Both the position numbers and the translations under genes were made by a program. From the NCBI GenBank assembly GCA_029204225.1, contig CM055106.1, positions 49,360,908 to 49,424,907 of the forward strand: 64,000 nt of DNA, given 5' to 3'. The DNA is from Diphasiastrum complanatum (Eukaryota; Streptophyta; Lycopodiopsida; Lycopodiales; Lycopodiaceae). The stretch's first letter is position 1, and the number at the start of each line of letters is the position of its first letter. Below are positions 21,797 to 33,249 of the stretch, one piece after another. The notes below the pieces were generated by a model. The model saw nothing but the letters and a program-made list of their open reading frames with translations. It searched no databases and was not told where the DNA came from.

Positions 21797-22272
21797 TTGA
21801 TTGCAAGACAATTGTATTGTCGTGGATCAAACAATATTCTACATAGATGTGTTTTACCGCATGAAATATCAGATTTAATCACGTTTTCACATTATGGCAT
21901 GGGCGGAGAACGCTTCTCTACAGATATTACTGTTCGCAAACTTTTGCAATCAGGTTGTTGGTGGCCTACGCTTCATAAGGACACAGAAAATTATATTCAG
22001 AAATGTGATGTTTGCCAGCGAGCACGATGACTACTAGACAGAACTATGAACTCTTTATTGCAAGCACCATTTGAAAAATGGGGACTGGATTATGTTGGTC
22101 CTATTCATCCTGCCGCGCGAGGATCTTAGGCCCGATACATTATTGTAGCAAATGATTATATGACCAAGTGGGTTGAAGCCAAAGCTGTCAAAGTTGTTGA
22201 TGCAAAATCTACGACCAAGTTTCTCTATGAAAATATTATTATCAGATTTGGATGTCCGATCGAGATTGTAAG
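21797..22272 (+). pseudogene. Gyp1 integrase, 5' part
   Basis: Zinc-binding domain: RCVLPHEISDLITFSHYGMG ... YIQKCDVCQRAR (H..H..C-X2-C). Core begins WGLDYVGPIHPA and YIIVANDYMTKWVEAKAV, with the first catalytic aspartate, and runs to GCPIEIVS. There it stops at the Cop2 insertion; the sequence resumes at 27840. One stop (TAG) lies in the core near 22129. Confidence 0.85.
22268..22272 (+). repeat. Target duplication of Cop2, left copy (GTAAG)
   Basis: GTAAG here and GTCAG at 27835-27839 flank Cop2; four of five bases match. Reading Gyp1 with a single copy gives the conserved integrase phrase IVSDRGTHF. Confidence 0.8.
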
Positions 22273-23040
22273 TGTCAGAAATGGTGAACTCTTGCAACTT
22301 TTTCGTGACGCAAAAGTCAATGTGCCTTGATTCGAAGGTCGAACAATTCGAGAAACAATTTGCGAAAGTCAACGTGCTTCCAGGATGAACGAAGGACGAA
22401 TGATTCACAAACTATTCACAAAAATTAAACATGCCTCCAGGACCGCATAGTGACACAAAACGAAAAGAAACGAAAGAAACAAAAGAAAATGAAAGAAATG
22501 AAAGAGAATCTTTTGCGCTGGCAGCTGGTAGCTCAACGGGCTTGGAGTCTTAGTCTTCACGCCCAGCTGAAACGGGTAGCAATGACGGAGAGTAACTAAT
22601 TAGTTGATTAGCGTTAACTACTCTTGTAATTCTATGTTTAGCTATCTTGTAAACTCCACGCAGTGGAGATATAAACTATTCTTATGGATCAAAATATATA
22701 CAGTGAGACACATAGAATGTGCGTAAGTAGAGCAGAAAAAAAAGAGACTAGAAATACAATTAGCTGTGCATGAAAGTCTGCCAACGAGCAGAACACAGCA
22801 AAAAGAGCAGAGCGTCAGGCCGCCAACGAGCGAGACACTGACCATCTCGCTCTAAAAATTAAACTAATAATTGATTGCTCTATTTTTGTGCATCTCCTTG
22901 TCTTCCGCTATCTTGATTGCTGGAATGAAATCTATTTTGTGATCTATAGTTGCGTGTCTAGGTTCCGGCATGCTTTCGCACAAAAGAAAATCCAAAGAAA
23001 TGAAATTGTTCGTGACAACGAAACAAACCTGTTCGCGACA
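22273..23040 (+). repeat. Cop2 5' LTR
   Basis: 768 bp. Longer than the 3' copy by about 44 bp because of extra sequence near its start (about 22281-22325) that resembles the Cop3 LTR start and is missing from the Cop2 3' LTR. Confidence 0.9.
22654..22676 (+). promoter_or_regulatory. Cop2 LTR hairpin plus TATA box
   Basis: CTCCACGCAGTGGAG (6-bp stem, 3-base loop) is followed at once by ATATAAAC. The pair recurs in the other LTRs of the family at 27452-27474, 37905 and 48759. Confidence 0.55.
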
Positions 23041-23053
23041 TAGTATCAGAGCT
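23041..23053 (+). promoter_or_regulatory. Cop2 primer binding site (tRNA-Met)
   Basis: TAGTATCAGAGCT directly after the 5' LTR; the canonical site starts TGG, so one inner base has mutated. Confidence 0.85.
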
Positions 23054-23103
23054 CCAGGTTATCACTACTGATATCTAAGCAGTGATTTTCTAGACAACAC
23101 AAT

Positions 23104-24096
23104 ATGGCTACAACGATCCAGATAAGAGTAGCAATCAGTCTGGATGGCGCAAACTGCAGAATCTGGAAATTCAAAATCAAAACTTTCTAGGGCGAAGGCA
23201 TCTGGTCGGTGACCGAACTCTCAGAGGTGCAGCCTCCAGAGGGAGAACCAAGGAGAGCTGAATGGATCAAAAAGGATGAGCGTGCAATGGCGATCATCAT
23301 TTCATCCATTAACAAAGATCTACTCATGCAGATTGAAGACTGCGAAAGCAGCCATGCAGCATTGGAAAGATTCAAACAGAAGTACGAAGTGAGGACTGTA
23401 GCTTTAGTGATGCATCTTCACAATCAGCTACAATCCATACGATGGAATGGCAACCAGTTGGACCAACACATTGAGAAGATCAGAATGATCTTCGCTCAAC
23501 TCGCTGCATCAGGACAAGAGCACCAGGATTCATCTCCAGAACAGCTGATGTACTTCATGAAGTCTCCACCGATGTCTTATTAGCCGCTGAGAATGCTCAT
23601 ACTGAGTCTACCAGATATGACATTCGACAAAGCAGTCAGTCTTGTAACTGATAAGAGACTAATGAGGGATGAAGGGGAAGGAAGCAGTGATCAGGAGAAG
23701 TCCTCCTTCACGAAAGGAAAGAACAAAAACAAGAACAAATCCAGATTCGAGAAGACGAAGTTTTCGAATCAACAATCTTCTTCCTGTGATCACTATCACA
23801 AACCAAGCCATATAGCCAACAAATGCTGGTTCAATCTAGCAATACCTTGCATGCACTGCAAGAAGAAGGGGCACTCTGCATACGATTGCAGATTCAACCC
23901 AAAAAGGAAGAACAAGGCTGAGAAAGCAAATGTTGTAGAGTCATCCAAGGATGCTGAGAGAGGTGAAGCCTTCACAATACTTGATGAAGCTTCAACGAGC
24001 TACACTGAACAAGACTACGATGTAGTCATTGATTCAGGAGCAACATCACACATCACCTACAACAAGAAGATCTTGATCGACTTCAGAGAACTATAA
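23104..24096 (+). pseudogene. Cop2 gag and protease
   Basis: Begins at ATG 23104 (MATTIQIRVAISLDGANC), stops at TAG 23188-23190, then continues in frame: WSVTELSEVQPPEGEPRRAE, a second TAG at 23581-23583, LRMLILSLPDMTFDKAVSLV. Two knuckles: CDHYHKPSHIANKC, with Y in place of the second Cys, and the regular CMHCKKKGHSAYDC. The protease box VVIDSGATSHIT follows, then TAA at 24094-24096. The three in-frame stops without shifts suggest decay mainly by substitution. Confidence 0.9.
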
Positions 24097-25576
24097 AATA
24101 ATAGAGCAGTGATTCTAGGTGATGGGAGCAGACACGATATCAAAGGCATCGACACTCTACAACTGCGAACATTGTCAGGTCAATCAGAGCTGCCAGGAGC
24201 ACTCTACGTGCCTTCATTGAAAAAAGGTCTGTTATCAGTCTCCAAGATGGTAGATCTTGGAATTTGAGTTCTATTCGATGGCAACACATGCCGCATGATC
24301 GAGAAAATGACAAACAAGTTGCTGACGGTCGGATGCAGAGAAAGAAACCTCTACCAGGCCAAGATGATCAGCAACTTTGATAGCATATTAAATGCATCAG
24401 AAAATGAAGATCAGCTTTGGCATAGGAGAATGTATCATCTGAACATGCAGAGCTTGTATGACATGTGCAAGAAAGACATATCACAGGTCTCAAGATATCA
24501 AGGCCCGAAACTGAGTTCTGCAAAGCCTACCAGAAAGGAAAACAACATCGAAATCCATTCACACATGAGGAAAGAAGAGCCAAGGAAGTTCTTGAGTTCG
24601 TCCACTCCGATGTCTGTGGACCGAGAAAATGGATTCGCTCTCAGGTTTGAGGTACTTTTTGACGTTCATAGATGATTACACCCAGATGACTAAGATCTAC
24701 TACCTAAAGAAGAAATCTGAAGTGTTTGATTCCTTCAAGAAGTTCATGGCATTTGCAGAACGACACACCTCAAAGAAGATTCAGATCATCAGATCTGACA
24801 ATGGAGGTGAATACAAAAGCAAAGAATTCTCAAAATTTTGCCAAGAACAGGGGATAGAACATCAGTTCACTCCTGCGTACACACCAGAATATAATGGTGT
24901 CGTGGAAAGAAGAAACAGGACGCTAGTCAAAGGAGCCAGATGCATGATGGCACAGGCTCAATTGCCAAGTCAATTATGGGCTGAGGCAATAGCTACAGTT
25001 GTACACCTGCAGAATAGATCAACAACAACAACGCTGGAAAACAAGACACTGTATGAGATGTGGATAGGTAGAAAGCCTGATTTAACATACGTATGCGTAT
25101 TTGGATGTGCAGCATACAAGCACATTTCAAAAAAGAAGAGAAGCAAGCTTGATGATAATCAGAGCAAACGATCATGGTCGGGTACTGGAACAAAGTGTAC
25201 AGACTCTAAAACCCAACCACGAAAAAGGTTGTTTCGAGTAGAGATGTGAAATTCGATGAGTCCACATTCCCTGGACTGAAAGACGAAAGAGACCATGAGA
25301 TCTTCACACTGCTACCAATTCAAGAGGGAGATCAAGGACAAACGTCAAATCAGAACGTTGAGCCACAGACTCCAGAGTAGTAGGAAGCAGAAGATCAACC
25401 CCATGAACAAGAAATGTTCGAGCAACGACAAAACGAACCCAAAATGTGAACAAGACAAAGAAGACCTCCAGACTGTTATGCTGACAATCTTCAGTGGAGA
25501 GAAGACACGCAATTTGAGTACTGTAGATTCACTGAAGAGCCTACAACATATCAAGAAGTTGTCCAGAGTCTAGAGG
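24097..25576 (+). pseudogene. Cop2 integrase region
   Basis: After the protease: ELPGALYVPSLKKGLLSVSK, a TGA near 24265, then NEDQLWHRRMYHLNMQSLYD (gag-pre-integrase) and, after shifts near 24480-24630, the core frame 24629-25249 with TFIDDYTQMTKIYYLKKK, IRSDNGGEYKSKEFSKF and YTPEYNGVVERRNRTL. The second aspartate and the glutamate are 35 residues apart. The C-terminal linker before reverse transcriptase (to 25573) is shifted and has a TAG near 25378. Confidence 0.88.
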
Positions 25577-25596
25577 GAGAATTCTGGAAGCAGGCA

Positions 25597-27110
25597 ATGT
25601 CAGAGGAGATCGAGTCGATGAGGCAAAACGAGGCATGGACACTAGAGCCACTGCCAGAAAACAGAAAGATCATCGACTGCAAGTGGGTATACAAGAGGAA
25701 AATGAAATCAGATGGCACCGTTGGCTGTTACAAGGCAAAGCTTGTCGCGAAGGGCTACACACAAAAATATGGTGTTGATTTTTTTGACACATATTCGTCG
25801 ATGGTCCAGATAACAAGCATACGACTACTCCTTGCATATGCCACACAACACAATCTGGAAATTCACTAGATTGATGTGAAGACAACCTTTCTCAACAGAG
25901 ATCTAGAGGAAGAAATCTTCATGAAGCAACCTAAAGGATTTGAAGACCCCGACAATCGACAATATGTTTGTCGGTCACAGAGGTGCATTTATGGTGTAAA
26001 ACAGGCATCACAAGCTTGGTACAAGAAGCTTGGTAGTCTTTTGAAGTCTCTAGACTTCAATCCTACACAATCGAATTGTAATGTCTACATAAAAAGAGTA
26101 GAAAAAGATTTTGTGATACTGACTATTTTCGTGGATGATTCCCTGATGATAGGAAATTTCGTGACGCTGATTAAAGACACAAAAAGTCAGATTTTTGAAA
26201 ATTATGAAATCATAGACCTAGGAGAAGCAACAAAATGCCTCAGGCTGGAGATCAGAAGAGATCGAATAAAAGATGAAATGCACCTGAGTTAGTATGAATA
26301 TGCCAGAAAGGTGCTCAAGCAGTATCACATGATGGACTGCAAAGAAAAGGCCACACCAATGATAGCTGGAGCCAAGCTGACGAAGCAGGATTGCCCAAAA
26401 ATAGAAGAGAAAGAAAAAAGATGGTAGGTATACCCTACCAAAACCTAATCGGTAGTCTGATGTACCTTACAATTTGTACCAGACTTGATCTAGCTTTCTC
26501 TGTTTATACCTTAAGCCAATTTTCTTCCAATCCTGGCATGGCACATTGGCAAATGGGAAAACGAATCCTACAATATTTGAAGGGGTTAACCTACAGAGCA
26601 GAAAACGAAGAAAAAGGATTCGAGCTGCACCACTACAGTGATGCAAGCTGGGCGAGCTGCAAAGATGACAACAAGTCCATAACTGGAGGATGTACAATAG
26701 CGTGTGGAACTGCAATCAGTTGGATATGCAAAAAGCAACTTTGGTAGCTCAATCCTCTTGTGAAGCCAAATACATCACAACTTCAAAGGTGGCAAACGAG
26801 GTAGTGTGGCTGCAGATGATGCTGGAGGCATTCCGGATACCACAAGGTGGACCATGCATGATGATGATGGACTCTCAGAGTGCCATTTATGTATCCCAGG
26901 ATCCTGTCTTCCATTCAAAGACAAAGCACATACCTCTGAAGTACCATCACATCCGACATTTGATCTCGAAAGGAGAGCTCCAGGTCCAGTACATAAAATC
27001 TGAAGACATGATTGTAGATCTGCTCACAAAGCCGCTCGACAAGCCACTCTTTGCAAAGCAAAGAAAGACAATTGGATTGAACATGCAAAGTTGGAAGGTT
27101 CAAGAGGGAG
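25597..27110 (+). pseudogene. Cop2 reverse transcriptase and RNase H
   Basis: Reverse transcriptase: [36 protein letters not shown], a TAG near 25867 where the family has a coding residue in [46 protein letters not shown] and the active site FVDDSLMIG (F for the usual Y). RNase H: HHYSDASWASCKDDNKSI, VAQSSCEAKYITTSKVANEV, MMDSQSAIYVSQDP, HSKTKHIPLKYHHIRHL and VDLLTKPLDKPLF. Stops and shifts at about 26292, 26425 and 26745. The purine tract CAAGAGGGAG (27101-27110) abuts the 3' LTR. Confidence 0.9.
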
Positions 27111-27834
27111 TGTCAGAACATGCCTTGACTCGAAGGTCAAACAATTTGTGAAACAATTCTCGAAAGTCAACGTGCTTCCAGGACAAACGAAGGACAAATG
27201 ATTCGCAAACTATTCACAAAAATCAAACATGCCTCCAGGACCGCAAAAATCTCAAAGCGACGCAAAACAAAAAGAAATGAAAGGAAACAAAAGAAATGAA
27301 AGAGAATCTTTTGTGCGGCCAGCTGCCAGCTCAACAGGCTTGGAGTCTTAGACTTCACGCCCAGCTGAAACGGGTAGCAACGATGGAGAGTAACTGATTA
27401 GTTGATTAGTGTTAACTACTCTTGTAATTATCTGTTTAGCTATCTTGTAAACTCCACATAGTGGAGATATAAACTATTCTTCTAGATCAATATATATACA
27501 GTGAGACACAAAGAATGTGCGTGAGTAGAGCAGAAAAGAAAAAGACTAGAAACAAAATTGGCTGTGCATGAAAGTCTGCCAACGAGCAGAACACAACAAA
27601 AATAGCAGAGCGTCAGGCCGCCAACGAGCGAGACACTGACCATCTCGCTCTAAAAATTAAACTGATAGTTGATTGTTCTATTTTCATGCATCTCCTTGTC
27701 TTCTGCTGTCTTGATTGTTGGAATGAAATCTGTTTTGTGATCTTTAGTTGCGTGTCTAGGTTCCTGCAGGCTTCCACACAAAAGAAAATTCAAAGAAATG
27801 AAATCGCGACAACGAAACAAACCCATTTGCGACA
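27111..27834 (+). repeat. Cop2 3' LTR
   Basis: 724 bp from TGTCAGAACA to TTGCGACA. The hairpin and TATA box of the 5' copy are kept at 27452-27474. Confidence 0.9.
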
Positions 27835-27839
27835 GTCAG

Positions 27840-28484
27840 TGACCGGGGTACACATTTTGTTAATCAAACGATAAAGTCTTTATAAAGGAACTTTTTTTTA
27901 TACACAAATTTAGTACTCATTATCCTAGAGGGAATGGCCAAGCTGAATCTTCTAATAAGATTCTGTGCACTATTATGACGAAAACTATTGAAGCGAGCCG
28001 ATCTGATTAGGAACATAAACTGCATGCAACATGATGGGCATTCAGAATCGCTTACAAAAGTAGTACAAATCGAACACCCTTTCAACTAGTTTATGGTCAA
28101 GATGCTGTCATGCCGATTGAATTTTTAATACCATCTCTACGCATAGCAGCAACAGAGCAGTTAAATGATGATAAGTCTTTACAACTACGTCATGAAGCGT
28201 TGCACGAATTGTGTGAAACAAGATTGATGGCAGTTCATGCGTTAGCAGCAGAGAAAGCCCGCCGTAAGACATGGCACGATCGTCGATTACACAGAAAGGA
28301 TCTGAAAGCAGGAGATCTTGCACTGATGTACAAAATCAAGCTGGTCAAGGGAAAATTGAAGTTTACCGATGAAGGCCTGTATAGAGTAAAGGAAATCCTG
28401 AACTATAGAGCAGTGATTCTTGAGCACTTGGATGGAAACCGGTTTGATACTCTTGTGAATGGCAGCCGATTACGCAAGTTTTGA
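27840..28484 (+). pseudogene. Gyp1 integrase, 3' part
   Basis: Resumes exactly where 22272 broke off: SDRGTHFVNQTIK with the second catalytic aspartate, then HYPRGNGQAESSNKILCT with the glutamate, then RTPFQLVYGQDAVMPIEFL. The last 124 codons (28110-28484) are open: AAEKARRKTWHDRRLHRKDL, AGDLALMYKIK and ILEHLDGNRFDTLVNGSRL, the usual gypsy integrase C-terminal fold. No chromodomain follows. Shifts lie between 27880 and 28100. Confidence 0.88.
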
Positions 28485-28984
28485 CAGCCTGCTCCGCCAG
28501 TTTAGCAAGCATGATCCAAATGATTTTTTTTTTTATTTGTTTTTCAATTTTTTTGTTCTCACTAGTTAATTGTTAATTTCGTTTGGAAAAGACAGTATTA
28601 AAATGTCAAAATTAGGTTGGCTATAGGTTCAGATCTTGAAAGTTGCATTTATGACAGTACTTGGGCGAAGGTTCATCCTTCGCCAGACCTGAAAAACATT
28701 CGCCGGATAGGTTCAGAGCCTCAAAAACCTTCGCCGAGATTTTATAGTCTTTTTTCACAGTACTGAACAAGCCTATAAATTTTTGTTCAGCTTTGATCAG
28801 CCAAACTAGTATTCTCTGTAATGGACCCTCCAAATTCACCTATAAGTTGGCTGAATTTGATTCATTCCTCACGTGTAGCGAAGCTCTTGACAATTTTTCC
28901 AGCGACCAAAGCCTTCAAAACTTTCTGTTTTATTTTTTATATACACTCGCGCCTATTACTTTCAGTTTTTCTTCTTTTTCCATC
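28485..28984 (+). other. Spacer between Gyp1 pol and the accessory frame, with a TATA-like box
   Basis: No coding in common with pol. It contains several TTCGCC/GGCGAA words (28664-28735) and a TATAAAT at 28774-28780, 205 bp ahead of the accessory ATG. A promoter for a separate or subgenomic transcript is possible but is inference. Confidence 0.35.
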
Positions 28985-31343
28985 ATGTCTTCCACATATA
29001 TGTCTCAGTTGCCGCGTTACACTATCCATCGTGATGTCCCATCTGCAACGGATATCATGATCCTTCCTAGTAAAAGCATGGTCACTCAGTGGATGACCCA
29101 TGCGGAGCCTCTGCTTAATGCAATGGGTATTTATGAGAGAGTCTTCTCGGGGAGAATCAACATGGATTTTATCACTCTTGCCTTCAGTACTTGGAAGGAG
29201 GAGATATTCAAATTTTACATTACTTTCCAGGGAGCCACACACAAGGTGCACGTAACGGAGGCCGCCCTTGCTACCATAGGGATAGCATCTGGTACCCAAG
29301 CCTCACCAAACCATAAACAAGCCAAACAGGCTATTAAGCCTTATATTGACATTACCAATGATCTGCACTGGATAATGACGGCTATCTTCTAGAGGCCATT
29401 ACTGATCCTGACATTCAGTTGCTCAGCTCCTCAACAATTTCCTGATGGTTGGCAACTTCAAGATAGACCGTATTACTTCCCAAATTTTGCATAGGATAGT
29501 TGAGTCTCACGCCAAGATAGCCAACGCTCCTCTGGAACCATATAACTGGTTCAAGACCATTTTTGGAGAGCTCAAATGAGCCATCAAGAGCAATACCAAG
29601 TAGCAATTTGCTGCTGGCCCTATGTTGTCACTCCTAGCAGCCTCCCACCTTGAAAATAAAATCCATGGTTTTTGTATAGATTTCGTGCTTTCTATCTATG
29701 AAGAAGCACCGACCGAGTCATCTCAACAGGCATCCAGTTCACATAGTCAACGTCATCCACGCAGCGAGATCGTCATTCCTGACTCGCCTTCCGCGTCACG
29801 ACGTCGTACTAGGCAAACATCTTCAGTTGCGCTTCCACCCCCTGCTGCTATTCACACTGAACTACCTATTCCCCCCGACTCTGATGCTTCCCTCACCTCT
29901 GCTTCTTCTCAAGGACAGTCTGTGACCATTGGGGCTACCATTCCCATCACAGTTGCCCAGGCTGCCTCACCTCCACACACAGGAGTTGTTTTTCCAAACA
30001 CCCAATATTTCATGGACATGTTCCGACCCCCTTGGGGTCTCAGAAGTTTTTGTAATGCCCCAGAGCTCTGTGTCCTTTAAACTCCAATCCCTTGGAAGAG
30101 GATTCGAACAGTACCATGATACTACGACTGGTTTTGCAGACTCTTTTCAGATTAACCAGCAACATCAAGCTGAAGCCGCACCAGCCACAATTCGGGTCGA
30201 GCAAGCTGTCAAATCACCAAAGCGGTTCGACGCCACAGTGCCTGAGGACTATGAAGAAGAAGACCTCTTTGAAGAAGAAGAGTTACAAGCACCTGCTCCA
30301 CGCCAACCAGGGACAGTACCACCAGGTCCTTCTGCTGCTACCACCTCCACAACAATAGATTCTTGTGATGCTCTTGGTTTAGTCTCAAGCCTTGCGCAAG
30401 TGATCCAATCTATGCTGGATAAGAAAAAGAAATGGAGCAGCGCATCTCAGATATGGAATCTGAGAATACACTCATCAGCCAGAGAGTCATTCAGCTGGAC
30501 AAAGAGTTGAAGATCGCCAAGCAGCATGAAGCTAAGTCTGAAGCTGAGAAGAAGAAGGCACAACAATTGGCTGATCGCCTAGAGGATTATGTCAGTTTCC
30601 TACAGAATGCCCTCACAACCACCCAAGATCAAGTGGACAAGGCCATGCATGATGCAAATCAACAAGTGCAGCTGCTCCAGGATCAACTGCAGATGGTTGA
30701 ACAAGATTGCACATGTCTCCAATGTGAATAAGATGCGACCACCCTTGAGCATGACGCGTATCAGACACAAATACTTGATCATTCGGTAACTCCAACGAAA
30801 ATCGCGTATTTGTTTGAAAAGGTTGAGACCTATAAAGTGGCCCTTTAAGGATTCCAAGGCCGCTTTGACAGATTCAAGGGTACAACTTCAATTGAGTTGG
30901 CAAAGGCCAAATCAACCATCAACGAATATGAAAAGGCTGCTGCTCAGGTGTTGGAAGCCGGGCCTCAAATTTCAGTTCCGGTCATGTCGCAGTTCTCTTC
31001 TCAGCACCAAGCTGATGCACCTACGGATACAAGGTTGGATTCGGGCATGGACCAAGGTGGAACCCCTGAAGTTGCAGAAGAACAGCCAGCTCCACATGCA
31101 ATGCAACCAGGTCCATCTTCATCAAGGACCACACCATTGTTCAGAAGACCAATCAGCGTCAAGATCTAGAGATTTTTAGCGCAACATCCTCATGAGTCCT
31201 CGCATGGTGGTTGGGTCCTCAAGTTTAAGACCTCTGAAATAGAGGCCGACAAAGAGATGGATAAAATACCCACATTGGGAGAGCAGCCAGCTTGGAGAGT
31301 TACAGCTTTTGAGAAAACTCCGGAATCCATCATCCTTGATTAA
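28985..31343 (+). pseudogene. Gyp1 accessory frame: helical protein with coiled coil
   Basis: Starts at ATG 28985 (MSSTYMSQLPRYTIHRDVPS) in a 136-codon open piece ending TAG 29390-29392 (FSGRINMDFITLAFSTWKEE; THKVHVTEAALATIGIASG). It then continues through several shifts: NFKIDRITSQILHRIVESHA, a Ser/Pro-rich linker (29700-30000), an acidic part (VPEDYEEEDLFEEEELQ), a strong coiled coil at 30435-30720 (QLDKELKIAKQHEAKSEAEK; LADRLEDYVSFLQNAL), LAKAKSTINEYEKAAAQVL, a Pro/Gln-rich tail and TSEIEADKEMDKIPTLGEQ to TAA 31341-31343. About 780 codons in all. It resembles the extra frames that some plant gypsy elements carry between pol and the 3' LTR; its role is unknown. No membrane segment was seen, so it is not obviously envelope-like. 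Confidence 0.55.
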
Positions 31344-33010
31344 TAACATGTACTTGTGTTTTTTTTTTTTTGTTCAAATATTCGAAGGTCTCCCCAATGG
31401 AGATAATGTATTTTCGGCAGGAGACAATAAAATTTGTGATCAAAAATTCATATCTTGTTTCAATTACAGAGTGTTCTCCACCGAAGTTACTTCCAGCTGG
31501 ACAAATGGATTTAGAGATCATAGAACAAAATGACCCTCAACTTGAACAATGGTACTCAAGTTGAGCGGTTCATGTATTATCAATCAAAATGTGTACAAAA
31601 AATTATATGACATAATACAAATTTACATTGTTCAAATTCTATGGATCTTCAATTTCGATGTTCCTATGTCTTTTTATATGCTCTTCCTGCCTTGCCCGCA
31701 CAAGAGAAATTGTTTAAGTTCATTTATCTTGTAAAATTGATGAACTAAGAAATTAAAAAAAATGGAATTTTTCATATGGCATAACGTACATTGACACCAT
31801 TCAATCGAAATTGATAGTACTAAAGTAGATCGAATTGCAACATGTCTAGTTCCAATCGAATGTGATTGAGACACCAATCTTTCTCAACCTCGACCATAGC
31901 AAGAATGTTGTCATTTCTTTTCACTGTTATTTGAAGTCGCTCTTGATGGTTTATTGCAAAATCTTGTCACATGGCTTCCACTCATTTTTGCATTTTATCC
32001 ATCTTCTATAATACGACAACAAAGTGTTTAAGCATTTGTTTTTCGATGTGATATCTAAATGTCATTGACGAGTTACATACTCTACACTCAACTTGCTGAT
32101 TTTGTTTTGTATCCCAACCATCATCCAACAACTCACCGATTATTTCATCACTCAAATCCTTACAAATAAACATTGTTTTCATTCACCGAACATTGCATTT
32201 GGAAAAAAAATCAACAAAAATAGAAAAAGGGAGATACCAACTTAATCTATTATTCTTTGAACCAGTGCTATATTTTAATATACTCTGAATATCCATATGA
32301 AGTCTAGATCGAAAACTTTTTGAAATTGCTGTATTTGGAGAAATCCATTCCTCACTCGAAAAATCTAGTAGAGGATATGGCTCTAATCTACCCACTAAAC
32401 CATTTCTATCAGGAATATAGGTGTGATCATAAAAAAAATCCCCGACTCTAAAAGGGATTTTGGAGATCTACCTCTATATTTGTAAAATACCAATATCAGA
32501 ATGTATGACATCAATTATTTCTGCAATCGATTGAACTGGTTTCATTCAACAAAATTTGATGGATACAAATCTGCAAAACCAACAAAACTATCGTGAGAAA
32601 AATTTGATATAAAGAAAATGCTAATACTAAAGAAATTTAATCTGCATATGCACATACTAATCGTATACTTACAATTGCATTTTCTTCTATCATTTGGATT
32701 CAAATCCTGAATGTTGAGCTCTTTGTGAAGCATGCTGAACTAAAACTTCCGTGATAGATTGACCGGTAGCTGATACTTTGAAATCCATTATCCTACCTTT
32801 CCAAGAGCTTCTATATATGTTATTTGATCTTTTTCTTTTTCAGAAAGCGCCTTTTGAGGATGGATGCATCAAGATCCATTGATATTTATGATATATTCTT
32901 GGTATCCATTGATCTTCTGCATTTTTTTCATTGCAAATATTGATTGCATCAATGGTTCCTCTTGGTCTCCGATTATGTGTAGCCATTAGTCCAAAATATG
33001 TGTTCGCAAG
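31344..33010 (-). other. Unassigned stretch with coding-like minus-strand pieces
   Basis: No long frame. On the minus strand, pieces at about 33000-32800 (MATHNRRPRGTIDAINICNE; RIYHKYQWILMHPSSKGAF), 32750-32700 (SITEVLVQHASQRAQHSGFE) and 32170-31880 (CKDLSDEIIGELLDDGWDTK; CRVCNSSMTFRYHIEKQMLK; HQERLQITVKRNDNILAMVE) look like protein rather than noise, and could be exons separated by introns. Family not recognised. The plus strand at 31344-31560 may hold the end of Gyp1. Confidence 0.3.
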
Positions 33011-33249
33011 AGAATGAAGAGAATGAGAGGTAAACCTATGAATGACAATCCAAAATGTCTATGAAAGCTATGAACAAAGAGAACGAGAGGTATACCTAAG
33101 AATGACGAGAAGTTTCTAAACTACAAGGATTAGTTAACCATAGTTTATGACTATTGATGTCAAATCAACCTCGAGTAATCCTGGGACACTTATCTTTGAA
33201 GAGTTTAGTTCCAAAATACATTGAAGAATTAATGGGGCTAAACTAGGTT

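Larger units (their letters stand above)
22273..27834 (+). mobile_element. Cop2: decayed Ty1/copia element inserted in Gyp1 integrase
   Basis: LTRs at 22273-23040 and 27111-27834 both start TGTCAGAA and end GCGACA. Primer site, gag, integrase, reverse transcriptase, RNase H and purine tract follow in order on the plus strand. The same family as Cop3 (shared gag start, shared knuckle variant, FVDDSLMIG active site). Many stops and some shifts; inactive. Flanked by GTAAG/GTCAG. Confidence 0.93.
18780..31343 (+). mobile_element. Gyp1: decayed Ty3/gypsy element with an accessory reading frame
   Basis: Plus-strand order: gag end with zinc knuckles, protease, reverse transcriptase, remnant RNase H, integrase, then an extra coiled-coil frame. 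Integrase after RNase H is the Ty3/gypsy order. The left LTR and gag start are missing (it begins abruptly about 18.78 kb against the unrelated minus-strand frame) and I could not define a right LTR. Cop2 (22273-27834) splits the integrase. Numerous stops and shifts show it is old. Confidence 0.75.

Noticed and set aside
28985-31343. Retroviral envelope gene
   Set aside because: No signal peptide, transmembrane segment or furin-type site was visible in any frame of the extra coding region.
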